A DNA stretch of 64,000 nt from positions 1-64,000 of the forward strand of contig NZ_FNYJ01000005.1 in NCBI RefSeq assembly GCF_900108875.1, in the 5' to 3' direction. Shown here piece by piece: positions 8,886 through 18,172 of the stretch. The notes beneath the pieces were generated by a model. That model saw only the letters and a list, made by a program, of their open reading frames with translations. It did no database searches and was not told where the DNA came from. The DNA is from Pseudomonas sp. NFR16. GTDB lineage: Bacteria > Pseudomonadota > Gammaproteobacteria > Pseudomonadales > Pseudomonadaceae. Positions within the stretch are counted from its first letter, which is position 1. Every line of letters starts with the position of its first letter. A program made the position numbers and the translations under genes.

Positions 8886-9626
8886 ATGCGCCGTCTGTTT
8901 TTCCTGCTGTTGATGTTCTGCACCCTGCCCGCTTGGGCAGACGGCCACGACCAGCTGTACAAGGTCGCCGGCTGGCCAGAACAACGCGCGCATTTCACCG
9001 ACGCCCTCAAAGCCGCGCAGCAGCGCTACCGCAACAGCCTGCCGCCGGCGGTCTTCGATGCTCTGGTCAACAACAGCAATCAGCGGTTTGCGGCGCAAGC
9101 GATGGATCAGCGCGCCGAACAGAAATTGCGCCAGAGCCTGCAGGACGCCAACCCCGCACTGCAGTTTTTCCAGTCGCCGCTGGGCCGCAAGATCGTCAAT
9201 GCCGAGCTGACGGCAACCCGCCCCGATCAACTGGCCAAAAACGCTCAAGGACTCCCGCACATTCAGGCCGATGACAATCGCACGCTGATCATCGGCCATC
9301 TGGCCAACGCCCTGCCCGCTCGCGAGGCTGGTGCAGAAGTGAGCCTGGCCATCGCCGGCGTCGCTGCCGACAGCCTGAGCTCGATGATTCCCGGATTGAT
9401 GGGAAGCGGCTCGACCCAGGCCATGCTCGACGGCCAGCGCCAGCGCCTGATGGCGCAGATCGGCAATGACCTCAACAACACGCTGCTGTATGTCTATCGG
9501 GACTTGTCCGACGCGGAGCTGGATGAGTTCGCCACGTTCGCAGAATCCAGCGAAGGCAAGGCTTATTATCAAGCCGCACTGGCCGCGATCCGTGCAGGCT
9601 TGGCGGTCGGTCAGAACGTGAAGTGA
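8886..9626 (+). CDS. DUF2059 domain-containing exported protein
   Basis: A 246-residue, mainly helical protein with a signal peptide (MRRLFFLLLMFCTLPAWA). The later part (DVYR-like YVYRDLSDAELDEFATFAES, then GKAYYQAALAAI) carries the helical pattern typical of DUF2059, a periplasmic domain of unknown role. GACAGGAGTC precedes the ATG. It is divergent from the oxygenase at 8053 and convergent with the hydrolase at 9660. Confidence 0.8.
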   Translation: MRRLFFLLLMFCTLPAWADGHDQLYKVAGWPEQRAHFTDALKAAQQRYRNSLPPAVFDALVNNSNQRFAAQAMDQRAEQKLRQSLQDANPALQFFQSPLGRKIVNAELTATRPDQLAKNAQGLPHIQADDNRTLIIGHLANALPAREAGAEVSLAIAGVAADSLSSMIPGLMGSGSTQAMLDGQRQRLMAQIGNDLNNTLLYVYRDLSDAELDEFATFAESSEGKAYYQAALAAIRAGLAVGQNVK

Positions 9627-9659
9627 CGCTGCACGCCGAAACCTTTCAACGCCAAGCAA

Positions 9660-10607
9660 TCAGGATTGCTTCATCCGCTGCGTCAGGAACTCGAAAAACT
9701 GCGCCCGCAACTCCGGCAGCTCATTGGCCAGATGATGCCGCGCCTCCTGCAGCATGAATACTTGCGGCTGTTCGAACTTGTCGTTGAGCACGGCCAGATT
9801 GTGGCTCCAGTCCACTGTCATGTCCGACTCGCCTTGAATGATCAAAGGGCTGCGGCGGCTGCGCGGCGCGCTTTCGATGCGTTCGATCCACTTGGCCAAC
9901 GCGCCGACCCACGCGGTCGGCAAGCGCCTGGGCTGCAGCGGGTCGGCCATCAGAAACGGCAGAAAAGCGGGCGCGTTGGAGTTCTCGCTGAAACGCCGGT
10001 CGATGCCTTTTACAAAGGCGCGCAGCAGGTAGTAGCTGACCTTGGACAACGTCCAGCCACGTGGGCGCACCAAAGGCGCTAGCAGAATAGACTGGCCTTG
10101 CGCCGGACTTTCATTACCGCGGCTGAGCAGATGATCGATGACGATCGCGCCGCCGGTGCTTTGCCCGCACAGGTGCCACGGCTTGGGCAACCGCAGTGTG
10201 GCCGCTTCGAGGAACAGACGCTCCAACACCAGTTGGTACTCGGCGAAATCAGTAATGCTCGCCCTCGTTCCGCTGGACAGGCCATGGCCTGGCAAGTCAC
10301 AGGAAATCACCGCAAATCCCAGCTCCAGCGCCCATTCGACGACGTGGCGATACAGCCCCATGTGATCGTAGAAACCATGCACCAGCACGAGGGTTGCCAC
10401 AGGCCGTTCCGGCATCCACAGCTGAGTGACGATTTCGTAGCCGCCAATTTCGAAACGCCCCAGCCGGCTGTTTACCGCGCCCTCGCGGCCCAGCCCCAGC
10501 ATGTTGTAGAAACGCTGATACGCCAGACCTTCTTCGGAAAGCGCCAGATTTGCACTGAGCGGCTGAAGCCCGGCGCGCAGGTGATCGGGGTCGAACGTGT
10601 CGGACAT
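9660..10607 (-). CDS. Alpha/beta hydrolase, lysophospholipase-like (serine aminopeptidase S33 fold)
   Basis: A 315-residue alpha/beta hydrolase. The oxyanion motif LVHGFYDHMGLY, CDLPGHGLSSG and the nucleophile elbow HLCGQSTGG (S150) are typical of the lysophospholipase/monoacylglycerol-lipase group. Candidate acid and base are D in GESDMTVDW and H in EARHHLANE. There is no signal peptide, so it is probably cytoplasmic. It is divergent from the DUF6436 gene at 10715. The substrate cannot be inferred. Confidence 0.85.
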   Translation of the reverse strand: MSDTFDPDHLRAGLQPLSANLALSEEGLAYQRFYNMLGLGREGAVNSRLGRFEIGGYEIVTQLWMPERPVATLVLVHGFYDHMGLYRHVVEWALELGFAVISCDLPGHGLSSGTRASITDFAEYQLVLERLFLEAATLRLPKPWHLCGQSTGGAIVIDHLLSRGNESPAQGQSILLAPLVRPRGWTLSKVSYYLLRAFVKGIDRRFSENSNAPAFLPFLMADPLQPRRLPTAWVGALAKWIERIESAPRSRRSPLIIQGESDMTVDWSHNLAVLNDKFEQPQVFMLQEARHHLANELPELRAQFFEFLTQRMKQS

Positions 10608-10714
10608 CGGTATTCCAGATCAGGCAGGTTTAGGGTTCAAAGGCGCCGCTGCTTGCGAGTTTCTTCTGTCCGTCAAGGCGTGGCAAGCTACGGCATCCAA
10701 ATCGAAGCCGCCTC

Positions 10715-11299
10715 ATGACTGCTCATTCCCGCATTCGACGCCGCACTGTCATCGCGCTGATCGCCCTCGCCTGCGCGGCAATTCTGTGGTTTGGCTTCAC
10801 GTGGTTTGAGGGTCGATACCTTCGGACGTTCAGTGACACGACCGCCTTGTTCGCCGGAGACAGCTTGAGGCTACCGCCACAGCTTGCCGGCCCCGGGCCG
10901 ATCCGTGTCGTGCATTTCTGGGACCCTGCCTGCCCGTGCAACGTCGGTAATCAGGAGCACCTGAGCGAACTGGTCGCGCATTACGCCGGGGTCGGCGGCG
11001 TGGAGTTTTACGCGGTGCAAAAACCAGGCACTCGCGGGCAATTGCCGGTCACGCTGAACGCGATCAAACCGCTGAGTCACCTGCCCGGCGCCGAGCGAAT
11101 GACATCCAGCCCGGCCATTGCCATCTGGGATCGCCAAGGCAAACTGGCGTATTTCGGCCCTTACAGTGAAGGGTTGGTGTGCAATTCACAGAACAGCTTC
11201 GTCGAGCCCATTCTTCGAGCGCTCAGCGCCAATCGTCCGGTCAACGCCACACACACCATGGCGGTGGGGTGTTATTGCCCATGGCAAACCCCCGACTGA
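10715..11299 (+). CDS. DUF6436-type membrane-anchored thioredoxin-like protein
   Basis: A 194-residue protein with an N-terminal membrane helix (about residues 11-29) and a thioredoxin-like segment, VVHFWDPACPCNVGNQEHL, in which C-P-C replaces the classic CxxC. Later come IAIWDRQGKLAYFGPYSEG and a C-terminal VGCYCPW with two more cysteines. The layout suggests a periplasmic thiol protein and fits DUF6436; redox activity is an inference. It is convergent with the ParB-like gene at 11315. Confidence 0.7.
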   Translation: MTAHSRIRRRTVIALIALACAAILWFGFTWFEGRYLRTFSDTTALFAGDSLRLPPQLAGPGPIRVVHFWDPACPCNVGNQEHLSELVAHYAGVGGVEFYAVQKPGTRGQLPVTLNAIKPLSHLPGAERMTSSPAIAIWDRQGKLAYFGPYSEGLVCNSQNSFVEPILRALSANRPVNATHTMAVGCYCPWQTPD

Positions 11300-11314
11300 A
11301 ACGCCCTGCCGTGG

Positions 11315-12229
11315 TCAGTGCGTGCTTTTGTAGTCGATCACATAGGGCAGCTTTTCACTGGCGGTCTTGGTCAAGACCTTGCGCTTGACCGACTTGAATC
11401 CACCGAGCTGCCTGGCCGTCATGCCGTCGCCCACCGACTTGCTCGACGGCGGTTTGACCATCAGATCGCTCGCAGCCTGCAACGCCTGGTGATAGCCGCT
11501 GCGCTCGCTGAGGTTGAAGTCCGCCAACTTGAGCCGGTCACGCAGCCAGTCTGCCCAGTAGAACTCCAGAAATTCGGGCGACACCTCGCCTGCCTTTGGC
11601 TTGTCGTAGGCAGCGCCACGCACGAAGTACACAATGCTGCGCAGGATGTCGTTCTGCATGGATTTAAGGCCGACATGGGCCGGCAATTGATCGGGAGCGA
11701 TGGCCTGACCGTTGCCGTCCTTGAGCCAGACCTTGCGTGCCTGCTGCATGCGCGCCCAGAAGGCAGGCATGTCGGCGCTGTCGCTGAAGACATCGGTGAT
11801 GCGTACCTTCATTTTCATCTGCGGACCTGCGCCGGGCTGTTCCCACAGCGCACTGAATGTGTGGTGTCCGTCGGTGAGATACAAATCGCCGCCCGGCCCC
11901 ACGACCACGGTCTTCATCTGTTGCGGGTGGGCGTTAGGCTCGTCCTTGCAGGTGAAGCTTTCCGGCTTCAAAGGGTCGGCAGACTCGCTCACCGGCCGGG
12001 CTTTGACCTGGCCATTGCTCTCGCAGATTTCGTCGAACAGCGTCTGTCGGTCTTTGGCGAAACGCTCCAGTTTGTAATAAACCTGATCGAAGCCGATCAC
12101 CGCCTGCGTGGGGTGGACTTGATCAAGCGTGACCTCAACGACGTCACCCGGCTTGGGCCCAGTGAAGGCAAACGCCTGAGCCGAGAGCAGCAGCAAAAAG
12201 ATCGTAAGCCTGCAGGATTGAATGCGCAT
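11315..12229 (-). CDS. Exported ParB/Srx-like N-terminal domain protein
   Basis: About 304 residues with a signal peptide (MRIQSCRLTIFLLLLSAQAF), then VEVTLDQVHPTQAVIGFDQV and a core with VGPGGDLYLTDGHHTFSALWE, which resembles the ParB-like DGHHR motif. The signal peptide makes a role in chromosome partitioning unlikely; exported relatives are annotated only as ParB-like. I chose ATG 12229 because the signal peptide starts there; the frame runs on to 12358 without hallmark sequence. Function unknown. Confidence 0.75.
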   Translation of the reverse strand: MRIQSCRLTIFLLLLSAQAFAFTGPKPGDVVEVTLDQVHPTQAVIGFDQVYYKLERFAKDRQTLFDEICESNGQVKARPVSESADPLKPESFTCKDEPNAHPQQMKTVVVGPGGDLYLTDGHHTFSALWEQPGAGPQMKMKVRITDVFSDSADMPAFWARMQQARKVWLKDGNGQAIAPDQLPAHVGLKSMQNDILRSIVYFVRGAAYDKPKAGEVSPEFLEFYWADWLRDRLKLADFNLSERSGYHQALQAASDLMVKPPSSKSVGDGMTARQLGGFKSVKRKVLTKTASEKLPYVIDYKSTH

Positions 12230-12402
12230 GGTTCGGGACTCTCGAGGACGTCGGCTCAGCTTAATGCAATAACCACCTGACACAACCCGCACGCGGCGGG
12301 ACCACGCCAGCGCATCAAGACGCTCGCGGTGATCATCTTCTACCCAGCCAGGCGACAAATCTGTAGCCTGCCAATCCTTCTCGATCCTTTTTTGAGTCCC
12401 GC

Positions 12403-14790
12403 ATGAAACGCAGTTTCTACGTCATTGCCGTCGTGCTTGTCCTCGTGGCAGGCGGCGGCGCCTGGTACGTCCACAGCAAGCAACCGGTGCGCGACGGCGA
12501 GATGAAGCTGGCGCACTTGAACGCGCCGGTCAGCGTGCGCTACGACGAGCGCGGCGTGCCACATATCAAGGCCGATAACGAAGACGATCTGTACCGCGCG
12601 CTGGGCTACGTGCATGCGCAGGATCGCCTGTTTCAGATGGAAATCCTGCGCAGGCTGGCGCGCGGCGAGCTGGCTGAAATCCTCGGTCCGAAGCTGGTCA
12701 ATAACGACAAATTGTTCCGCAGCCTGCGTATCCGCGAGCACGCAGACGAGTACGTTGCCCGCCAGGACAAGAACACCCCGGCGTGGAAAGCACTTCAGGC
12801 CTACCTGGATGGCGTGAACCAGTATCAAGACACGCATTCCAGCCCCATCGAATTCGACGTGCTCGGCATCGAAAAGCGTCCGTTCACGGCGCAGGATACG
12901 CTGAGTATCGGCGGTTATCTGGCTTACAGCTTTGCGGCAGCTTTTCGTACCGAACCGTTGATGACGTTCGTGCGTGATCGGCTCGGCCCGGATTACCTCA
13001 AGGTTTTCGACCAGCCCTGGCAGCCCGACGGCGCACTGACGCAGGCTGCCGTCTTGAGTGACAGGGACTGGCAAGGTCTGGGTGATCTTGCGCTACTGAG
13101 CTATCAGACCCTGGAAAAAGCCGGCCTGCCGGAGTTCGAGGGCAGCAACGCCTGGGCTGTGTCGGGCAGTCGGACACAAAGTGGCAAGCCGCTGCTGGCG
13201 GGTGATCCGCACATCCGTTTTTCAGTGCCCGCGGTGTGGTACGAGGCGCAGCTGTCGGCGCCCGGTTTCGAGCTCTATGGTCACTTCCAGGCGCTCAACC
13301 CCTTCGCGCTGCTGGGCCACAACATGGATTTCGGCTGGAGCCTGACCATGTTCCAGAACGACGACCTGGACTTGATCGCCGAAAAGACCAATCCCGACAA
13401 TCCCGGTCAAGTCTGGTATCACGGCGCCTGGGCGGACATGACATCGCGCCAGGAGCAGATCAAGGTCAAAGGCCAAGAGCCTGTTACGTTCATGTTGCGT
13501 CAGTCCCCACACGGTCCCATCGTCAATGACGCGCTCGGCAACGCTGCGCCCGACACGCCTGTTGCGATGTGGTGGTCATTTTTGGAGTCGGAGAACCCGA
13601 TCCTTCAGGGCTTCTACGAGGCGAACCGCGCCGACACGCTGGAAAAGATGCGCACTGCCGCTCAAAAGATCCAGTCACCGGGCCTTAACGTGGTCTACGC
13701 CAACGCCCGCGGCGACATCGGTTGGTGGGCCGCCGCTCAGTTGCCCGTGCGTCCGGCGGGCGTGAATCCGACGTTCATACTCGACGGCAGCAGCGATCAG
13801 GCCGACAAGAATGACTTTTACCCCTTCACAGCCAATCCGCAGGAAGAAAACCCTGCACGTGGCTATATCGTCTCGGCCAATTTCCAGCCGGTCTCGCCGA
13901 CCGGCATTGAAATTCCAGGCTATTACAACCTTGCCGAGCGCGGCCGTCAGCTCGACAAACAGCTGAGCGACCCTGAGGTGAAGTGGACGCTGGAGAAGAG
14001 TAAAGCCTTACAGTTGGGCACGACGACTGACTACGCAGCGCAGATCTTGAAGCCACTGATTCCGGTGCTGCGACGGGTCATCAGCGCCCCCGAAGAGCAC
14101 GACCTGATCGAGCGCCTCGCAGCCTGGAAGGGTGACTACCCGGTGGATTCGGTAGGGGCCACGCTGTTCAACCAGTTCCTGTTCAATCTGAGCGATCAGG
14201 CGTTCCATGACGAACTGGGCGACGGCCTGTTCACGACCTTGCTGTCAACCCGAATGATCGACATGGCGCTGCCGCGACTGGCCGCTGATGCGAATTCTGT
14301 GTGGTGGAACAATCGCAATTCGAACGAACCCGAAAGCCGTGACAACACCGTGAAAGTGGCCTGGCATGCGACGGTTTCGCATCTTAAATCTCTCTACGGC
14401 GTGAACCCGGACGAATGGACCTGGGGCAAGGCGCACACGCTGACCCACGAACATCCGCTGGGCCGTCAGCCGCCGCTGGACATGCTGTTCAACGTCGGCC
14501 CGTTCGCTGCACCGGGCACCCATGAAGTGCCGAACAACCTCTCGGCCGGCATCGGCAATGCGCCATGGCCTGTGAGCTATGGGCCTTCAACGCGACGACT
14601 GATCGACTTCGCCGAGCCGGCACACGCGCTGGGTATCAACCCGGTCGGGCAAAGCGGCGTGCTCTTCGACAAGCACTATGCCGATCAGGCAACGCGCTAC
14701 ATCAACGGCGAATATGTGCCGGAGCGATCCAGCGAAAAGGATGTGGAGGGGAACAGCGAGGCGGTATTGAAGTTGGTGCCAGGGCGATAA
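12403..14790 (+). CDS. hacB: Penicillin acylase family protein, probable acyl-homoserine-lactone acylase
   Basis: A 795-residue Ntn-hydrolase precursor with an N-terminal membrane or signal helix (residues 5-19), implying periplasmic action. In this family the chain cuts itself before a serine that becomes the nucleophile; here that is S248 in FEGSNAWAVSGS. The alpha-chain part shows YRALGYVHAQDRLFQME; the beta-chain part shows LAGDPH and LLGHNMDFGWSLT. It lies next to the spu polyamine genes, the position of PA0305 (HacB) in P. aeruginosa, on which the symbol rests. Other amide substrates are possible. Confidence 0.8.
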   Translation: MKRSFYVIAVVLVLVAGGGAWYVHSKQPVRDGEMKLAHLNAPVSVRYDERGVPHIKADNEDDLYRALGYVHAQDRLFQMEILRRLARGELAEILGPKLVNNDKLFRSLRIREHADEYVARQDKNTPAWKALQAYLDGVNQYQDTHSSPIEFDVLGIEKRPFTAQDTLSIGGYLAYSFAAAFRTEPLMTFVRDRLGPDYLKVFDQPWQPDGALTQAAVLSDRDWQGLGDLALLSYQTLEKAGLPEFEGSNAWAVSGSRTQSGKPLLAGDPHIRFSVPAVWYEAQLSAPGFELYGHFQALNPFALLGHNMDFGWSLTMFQNDDLDLIAEKTNPDNPGQVWYHGAWADMTSRQEQIKVKGQEPVTFMLRQSPHGPIVNDALGNAAPDTPVAMWWSFLESENPILQGFYEANRADTLEKMRTAAQKIQSPGLNVVYANARGDIGWWAAAQLPVRPAGVNPTFILDGSSDQADKNDFYPFTANPQEENPARGYIVSANFQPVSPTGIEIPGYYNLAERGRQLDKQLSDPEVKWTLEKSKALQLGTTTDYAAQILKPLIPVLRRVISAPEEHDLIERLAAWKGDYPVDSVGATLFNQFLFNLSDQAFHDELGDGLFTTLLSTRMIDMALPRLAADANSVWWNNRNSNEPESRDNTVKVAWHATVSHLKSLYGVNPDEWTWGKAHTLTHEHPLGRQPPLDMLFNVGPFAAPGTHEVPNNLSAGIGNAPWPVSYGPSTRRLIDFAEPAHALGINPVGQSGVLFDKHYADQATRYINGEYVPERSSEKDVEGNSEAVLKLVPGR

Positions 14791-14853
14791 CCCCGTCAGA
14801 CCTGCAGCCCCACCGCAGTCCCCAACGTGTAAGACAGGCTGGCATTCTAACCA

Positions 14854-15118
14854 GTAGGACCGGCTTTAGCCGGGAAGGCGTCGGGCGTCACACCGCAGAA
14901 TCTCAGCGCTCACACTAGCCTCTTCCCGGCTGATGCCGGTCCTACAACAAACATCGCGTACATTCAGCGGGACCTATTGGAATGCCAACCCGAGGACCGG
15001 TTTTTAGCCGGGAAGACTCTGGAGTTCCAAACCGTAGGACCGGCTTTAGCCGGGAAGGCGTCACACCGCAGAATCTCAGCGCTCACACCCGCCTCTTCCC
15101 GGCTGAAGCCGGCCCTAC
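14854..15118. repeat. Duplicated REP doublets after hacB
   Basis: Two inverted pairs with arms GTAGGACCGGCTTTAGCCGG and its inverse lie at 14854-14945 and 15034-15118. The spacer between arms is almost identical in both (CACCGCAGAATCTCAGCGCT and beyond), and the first carries 7 extra bases. A partial copy lies at 14992-15016. The whole 14791-15169 gap holds nothing else that I see. Confidence 0.85.
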
Positions 15119-15169
15119 GACAAACATCGCGTGCATCCAGTGGGATGCTTCCCACTGAACCTGCGCTGA

Positions 15170-16060
15170 TCAAACCGATTCGACCACTTTCGCGCGTCGT
15201 ACATCAGGCTGTTTCCAGCCGTCTGCGGCAGCTTCTTCGATGGCTTGTTGAATGGCCTTCTTGCGCTTTTCTTCGGCGCGGCGGCTGAAGAACCAGACCA
15301 GGAAGGTCGCGATCGACACGGCCAGCAGAATCAAGCTCGCAATCGCGTTGATCTCAGGCTTGACGCCCAGTCGCACCGCCGAGAAGACTTCCATCGGCAG
15401 CGTGGTAGAGCCCGGTCCGGACACGAAGCTGGCGAGTACCAGGTCGTCCAGCGACAAGGCGAAGGACATCATTGCACCTGCCGCCAGCGACGGCGCGATC
15501 ATCGGGATGGTGATCAGGAAGAACACTTTCCACGGCCTCGCACCCAGATCCATCGCGGCTTCCTCGATGGACATGTCGAGCTCACGCAGGCGTGCTGACA
15601 CCACAACCGCCACATACGCCGCGCAGAACGTCGTGTGGGCGATCCAGATGGTGACGATGCCCCGCTCCTGCGGCCAGCCGATCAACTGCGCCATGGCCAC
15701 GAACAGCAGCAACAGCGACAGACCGGTGATGACCTCCGGCATGACCAGCGGCGCGGTGACCAGACCACCGAAGAACGTACGCCCTTTGAAACGGGTGACG
15801 CGGGTCAGCACGAAGGCGGCCATCGTCCCCAGGGCCACGGCCGCGATCGAGGTGTACAGCGCGATTTCCAGCGAGCGCATGACCGCACTCATCAGTTGGG
15901 TGTTGTCCAGCAGACCGACGTACCACTTCACCGACCAGCCGCCCCACACGGTCACCAGCTTGGAGGCGTTGAACGAGTAGATCACCAGAATGACCATCGG
16001 CGCGTAGATGAACGTCAGCCCGAGTATCAGCATCAGGTTCGAGAATCGGAAGCCTCTCAT
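15170..16060 (-). CDS. spuH: Polyamine ABC transporter permease
   Basis: A 296-residue inner-membrane permease of the PotC/PotI type with about six membrane helices and the EAA loop AMDLGARPWKVFFLITIPMI that contacts the ATPase. It imports spermidine or putrescine together with SpuG and SpuF. ATG 16060 (MRGFRFSN) overlaps the spuG stop by 4 bases (ATGA), indicating translational coupling. It is the last gene of the spu run and is followed by the REP doublets. Confidence 0.92.
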   Translation of the reverse strand: MRGFRFSNLMLILGLTFIYAPMVILVIYSFNASKLVTVWGGWSVKWYVGLLDNTQLMSAVMRSLEIALYTSIAAVALGTMAAFVLTRVTRFKGRTFFGGLVTAPLVMPEVITGLSLLLLFVAMAQLIGWPQERGIVTIWIAHTTFCAAYVAVVVSARLRELDMSIEEAAMDLGARPWKVFFLITIPMIAPSLAAGAMMSFALSLDDLVLASFVSGPGSTTLPMEVFSAVRLGVKPEINAIASLILLAVSIATFLVWFFSRRAEEKRKKAIQQAIEEAAADGWKQPDVRRAKVVESV

Positions 16061-16977
16061 GCTTTGCCCTCCAGTTCTTTGGCCTGGCTGCGGTTGAACA
16101 GGATGATTGGCACGATCAGGATCAGCAGCATGACCACCGCCAGCGAAGATGCCACCGGCCAGTCGCGGTTGTTGAAGAACTCTTGCCACAGGACCTTGCC
16201 GATCATCAGCGTCTCGGGACCGCCGAGCAATTCAGGGATGACGAACTCGCCCACCACCGGAATGAACACCAGCATGCAACCGGCGATGATGCCGTTCTTG
16301 GACAGCGGAACGGTGATTTTCCAGAAACTGTTGAAGGTGCTCGAACCCAGGTCGGAGGCAGCTTCCAGCAAGCTTTGATCATGCTTCACCAGGTTGGCGT
16401 ACAGCGGCAGGATCATGAACGGCAGGTACGAATAGACCACGCCGATGTACACCGCAAGGTTGGTGTTGAGAATCTGCAGCGGCTCACTGATCACGCCCAG
16501 CCACATCAGGAAGGCGTTGAGCAGACCGTTGTTGCTCAAAATCCCCATCCACGCATAAACGCGGATCAGGATGGCCGTCCAGGTCGGCATCATGATCAAC
16601 AGCAGCAGCACCGTCTGCATTTCTTTGCGCGCGATGGAGATGCCGTATGCCATCGGGTAGCCGATCAACAGGCACAGTAAGGTGCTGAAGAAGGCCATCT
16701 TCAACGAGCCCAGATACGCCGAAATGTACAGATCGTCGCCGGTCAGCAATGCGTAGTTGGCGAAATTGAGCACGATGTCGAGCTTCTGCTCGGCGTAGGT
16801 GAAGATCTCGGTGTAGGGCGGAATCGCGACGTCGGCCTCAGCGAAACTGATCTTGATGACGATCAGAAATGGCAGCGCGAAGAACAGAAACAGCCACAGG
16901 AACGGAACGCCGATGACCGCCTGACGGCCATTGGGCGTTATGCGGTTGAGCGCGCGTTTGATCTTGCGGATTTTCAT
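16057..16977 (-). CDS. spuG: Polyamine ABC transporter permease
   Basis: A 306-residue PotB/PotH-type permease. The first membrane helix is VIGVPFLWLFLFFALPFLIV and the EAA loop is ASDLGSSTFNSFWKITVPLS. It pairs with SpuH to form the channel. It overlaps spuF upstream and spuH downstream by 4 bases each, so the three proteins are probably made in a fixed ratio from one message. Confidence 0.92.
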   Translation of the reverse strand: MKIRKIKRALNRITPNGRQAVIGVPFLWLFLFFALPFLIVIKISFAEADVAIPPYTEIFTYAEQKLDIVLNFANYALLTGDDLYISAYLGSLKMAFFSTLLCLLIGYPMAYGISIARKEMQTVLLLLIMMPTWTAILIRVYAWMGILSNNGLLNAFLMWLGVISEPLQILNTNLAVYIGVVYSYLPFMILPLYANLVKHDQSLLEAASDLGSSTFNSFWKITVPLSKNGIIAGCMLVFIPVVGEFVIPELLGGPETLMIGKVLWQEFFNNRDWPVASSLAVVMLLILIVPIILFNRSQAKELEGKA

Positions 16978-18116
16978 GAGCGAAGCACCACGCCGCTGTC
17001 ATCTTCCCACCATACGTACACTTCGTCGTCCCAGGTCGGACGCGCACCGCGGCGCTCGGCGTTGGCGACGAAGGACTGCACCAGCTTCCCGCAGGCCAGT
17101 TGCACGTAGAACACCGAGTGACCGCCCAGATAGGCGATGTCGTGGACCTTGCCGCGCGACCAGTTGTATTGGTAGGCGGGCTGTTCGGTGGTGATCAACA
17201 GCTTTTCCGGGCGAATCGCGTAAGTGATGTGCTTGTCTTCGACCGAGGTGCTGATGCCGTGACCGACATAGATCTCGCGTTCCAGCTCCGGGCTGCGGAT
17301 CAGTGCGTGGCCTTCCATGTCTTCGATGACTTCGCCGTCGAACAGGTTGACGTTGCCGATGAATTCACAGACCAGCCGGCTGGTCGGTGTTTCGTAGATG
17401 TCCACCGGACTGCCGATCTGAGCGATCCAGCCCAGGTGCATGATCGCGATGCGCTGAGCCATGGTCATGGCTTCTTCCTGATCGTGGGTCACCATGACGC
17501 AGGTCACGCCCACGCGCTCGATGATTTCCACCAGCTCCAGTTGCATCTGCGAGCGCAGCTTCTTGTCCAGCGCGCCCATGGGCTCATCGAGCAGCAGCAG
17601 TTTCGGCTTCTTGGCCAGTGAGCGCGCCAGCGCCACACGCTGACGCTGACCGCCCGACAACTGATGCGGCTTGCGCTTGGCGTATTGGGTCATCTGCACC
17701 AGCTTGAGCATTTCAGTGACGCGTGCGTCGATCTCGGCCTTGGGCAGTTTGTCCTGCTGCAGGCCGAACGCGATGTTCTGCGCCACGGTCATGTGCGGGA
17801 ACAGCGCGTAGGACTGGAACATCATGTTGATCGGACGCTCGTATGGCGGCATGTCGGTGATGTCGACGCCATCGAGAAATATGCGGCCTTCGGTCGGCCG
17901 TTCAAAACCGGCAAGCATGCGCAGCAAGGTGGATTTCCCCGAGCCGGATCCGCCGAGCAAGGCGAAGATTTCACCCTTGTTGATCTGCAGAGACACATCG
18001 TCCACAGCAACCGTCTCGTCGAATTTTTTCGTGACCCGATCGATTTTGACCAGCACCGGTTTCGGTTGCTGACCACCCTCAAGGGCTTTTTTGTAGGCGC
18101 CGGAGGCAACTGCCAT
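16974..18116 (-). CDS. spuF: Polyamine ABC transporter ATPase
   Basis: A 380-residue ATPase of the PotA/PotG type. Walker A is GGSGSGKSTLLRML, the signature is LSGGQRQRVALARSL, and Walker B is LLLLDEPMGALD. A C-terminal extension after about residue 240 fits the TOBE regulatory domain. ATG 18116 has GGGAG 8 bases upstream and is preferred over an in-frame TTG 15 bases earlier. It powers uptake of polyamines delivered by SpuD and SpuE. Confidence 0.93.
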   Translation of the reverse strand: MAVASGAYKKALEGGQQPKPVLVKIDRVTKKFDETVAVDDVSLQINKGEIFALLGGSGSGKSTLLRMLAGFERPTEGRIFLDGVDITDMPPYERPINMMFQSYALFPHMTVAQNIAFGLQQDKLPKAEIDARVTEMLKLVQMTQYAKRKPHQLSGGQRQRVALARSLAKKPKLLLLDEPMGALDKKLRSQMQLELVEIIERVGVTCVMVTHDQEEAMTMAQRIAIMHLGWIAQIGSPVDIYETPTSRLVCEFIGNVNLFDGEVIEDMEGHALIRSPELEREIYVGHGISTSVEDKHITYAIRPEKLLITTEQPAYQYNWSRGKVHDIAYLGGHSVFYVQLACGKLVQSFVANAERRGARPTWDDEVYVWWEDDSGVVLRS

Positions 18117-18172
18117 GGGTGAAACTCCCAACTGTTTTTGCGCCCGGCCGACAGGGCCGGGCGCCTTGGTCT

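Noticed and set aside
14854..15118. CRISPR-like impression from repeated segments
   Set aside because: Only two to three copies, inverted arms and matching spacers; this is a REP array, not a CRISPR.
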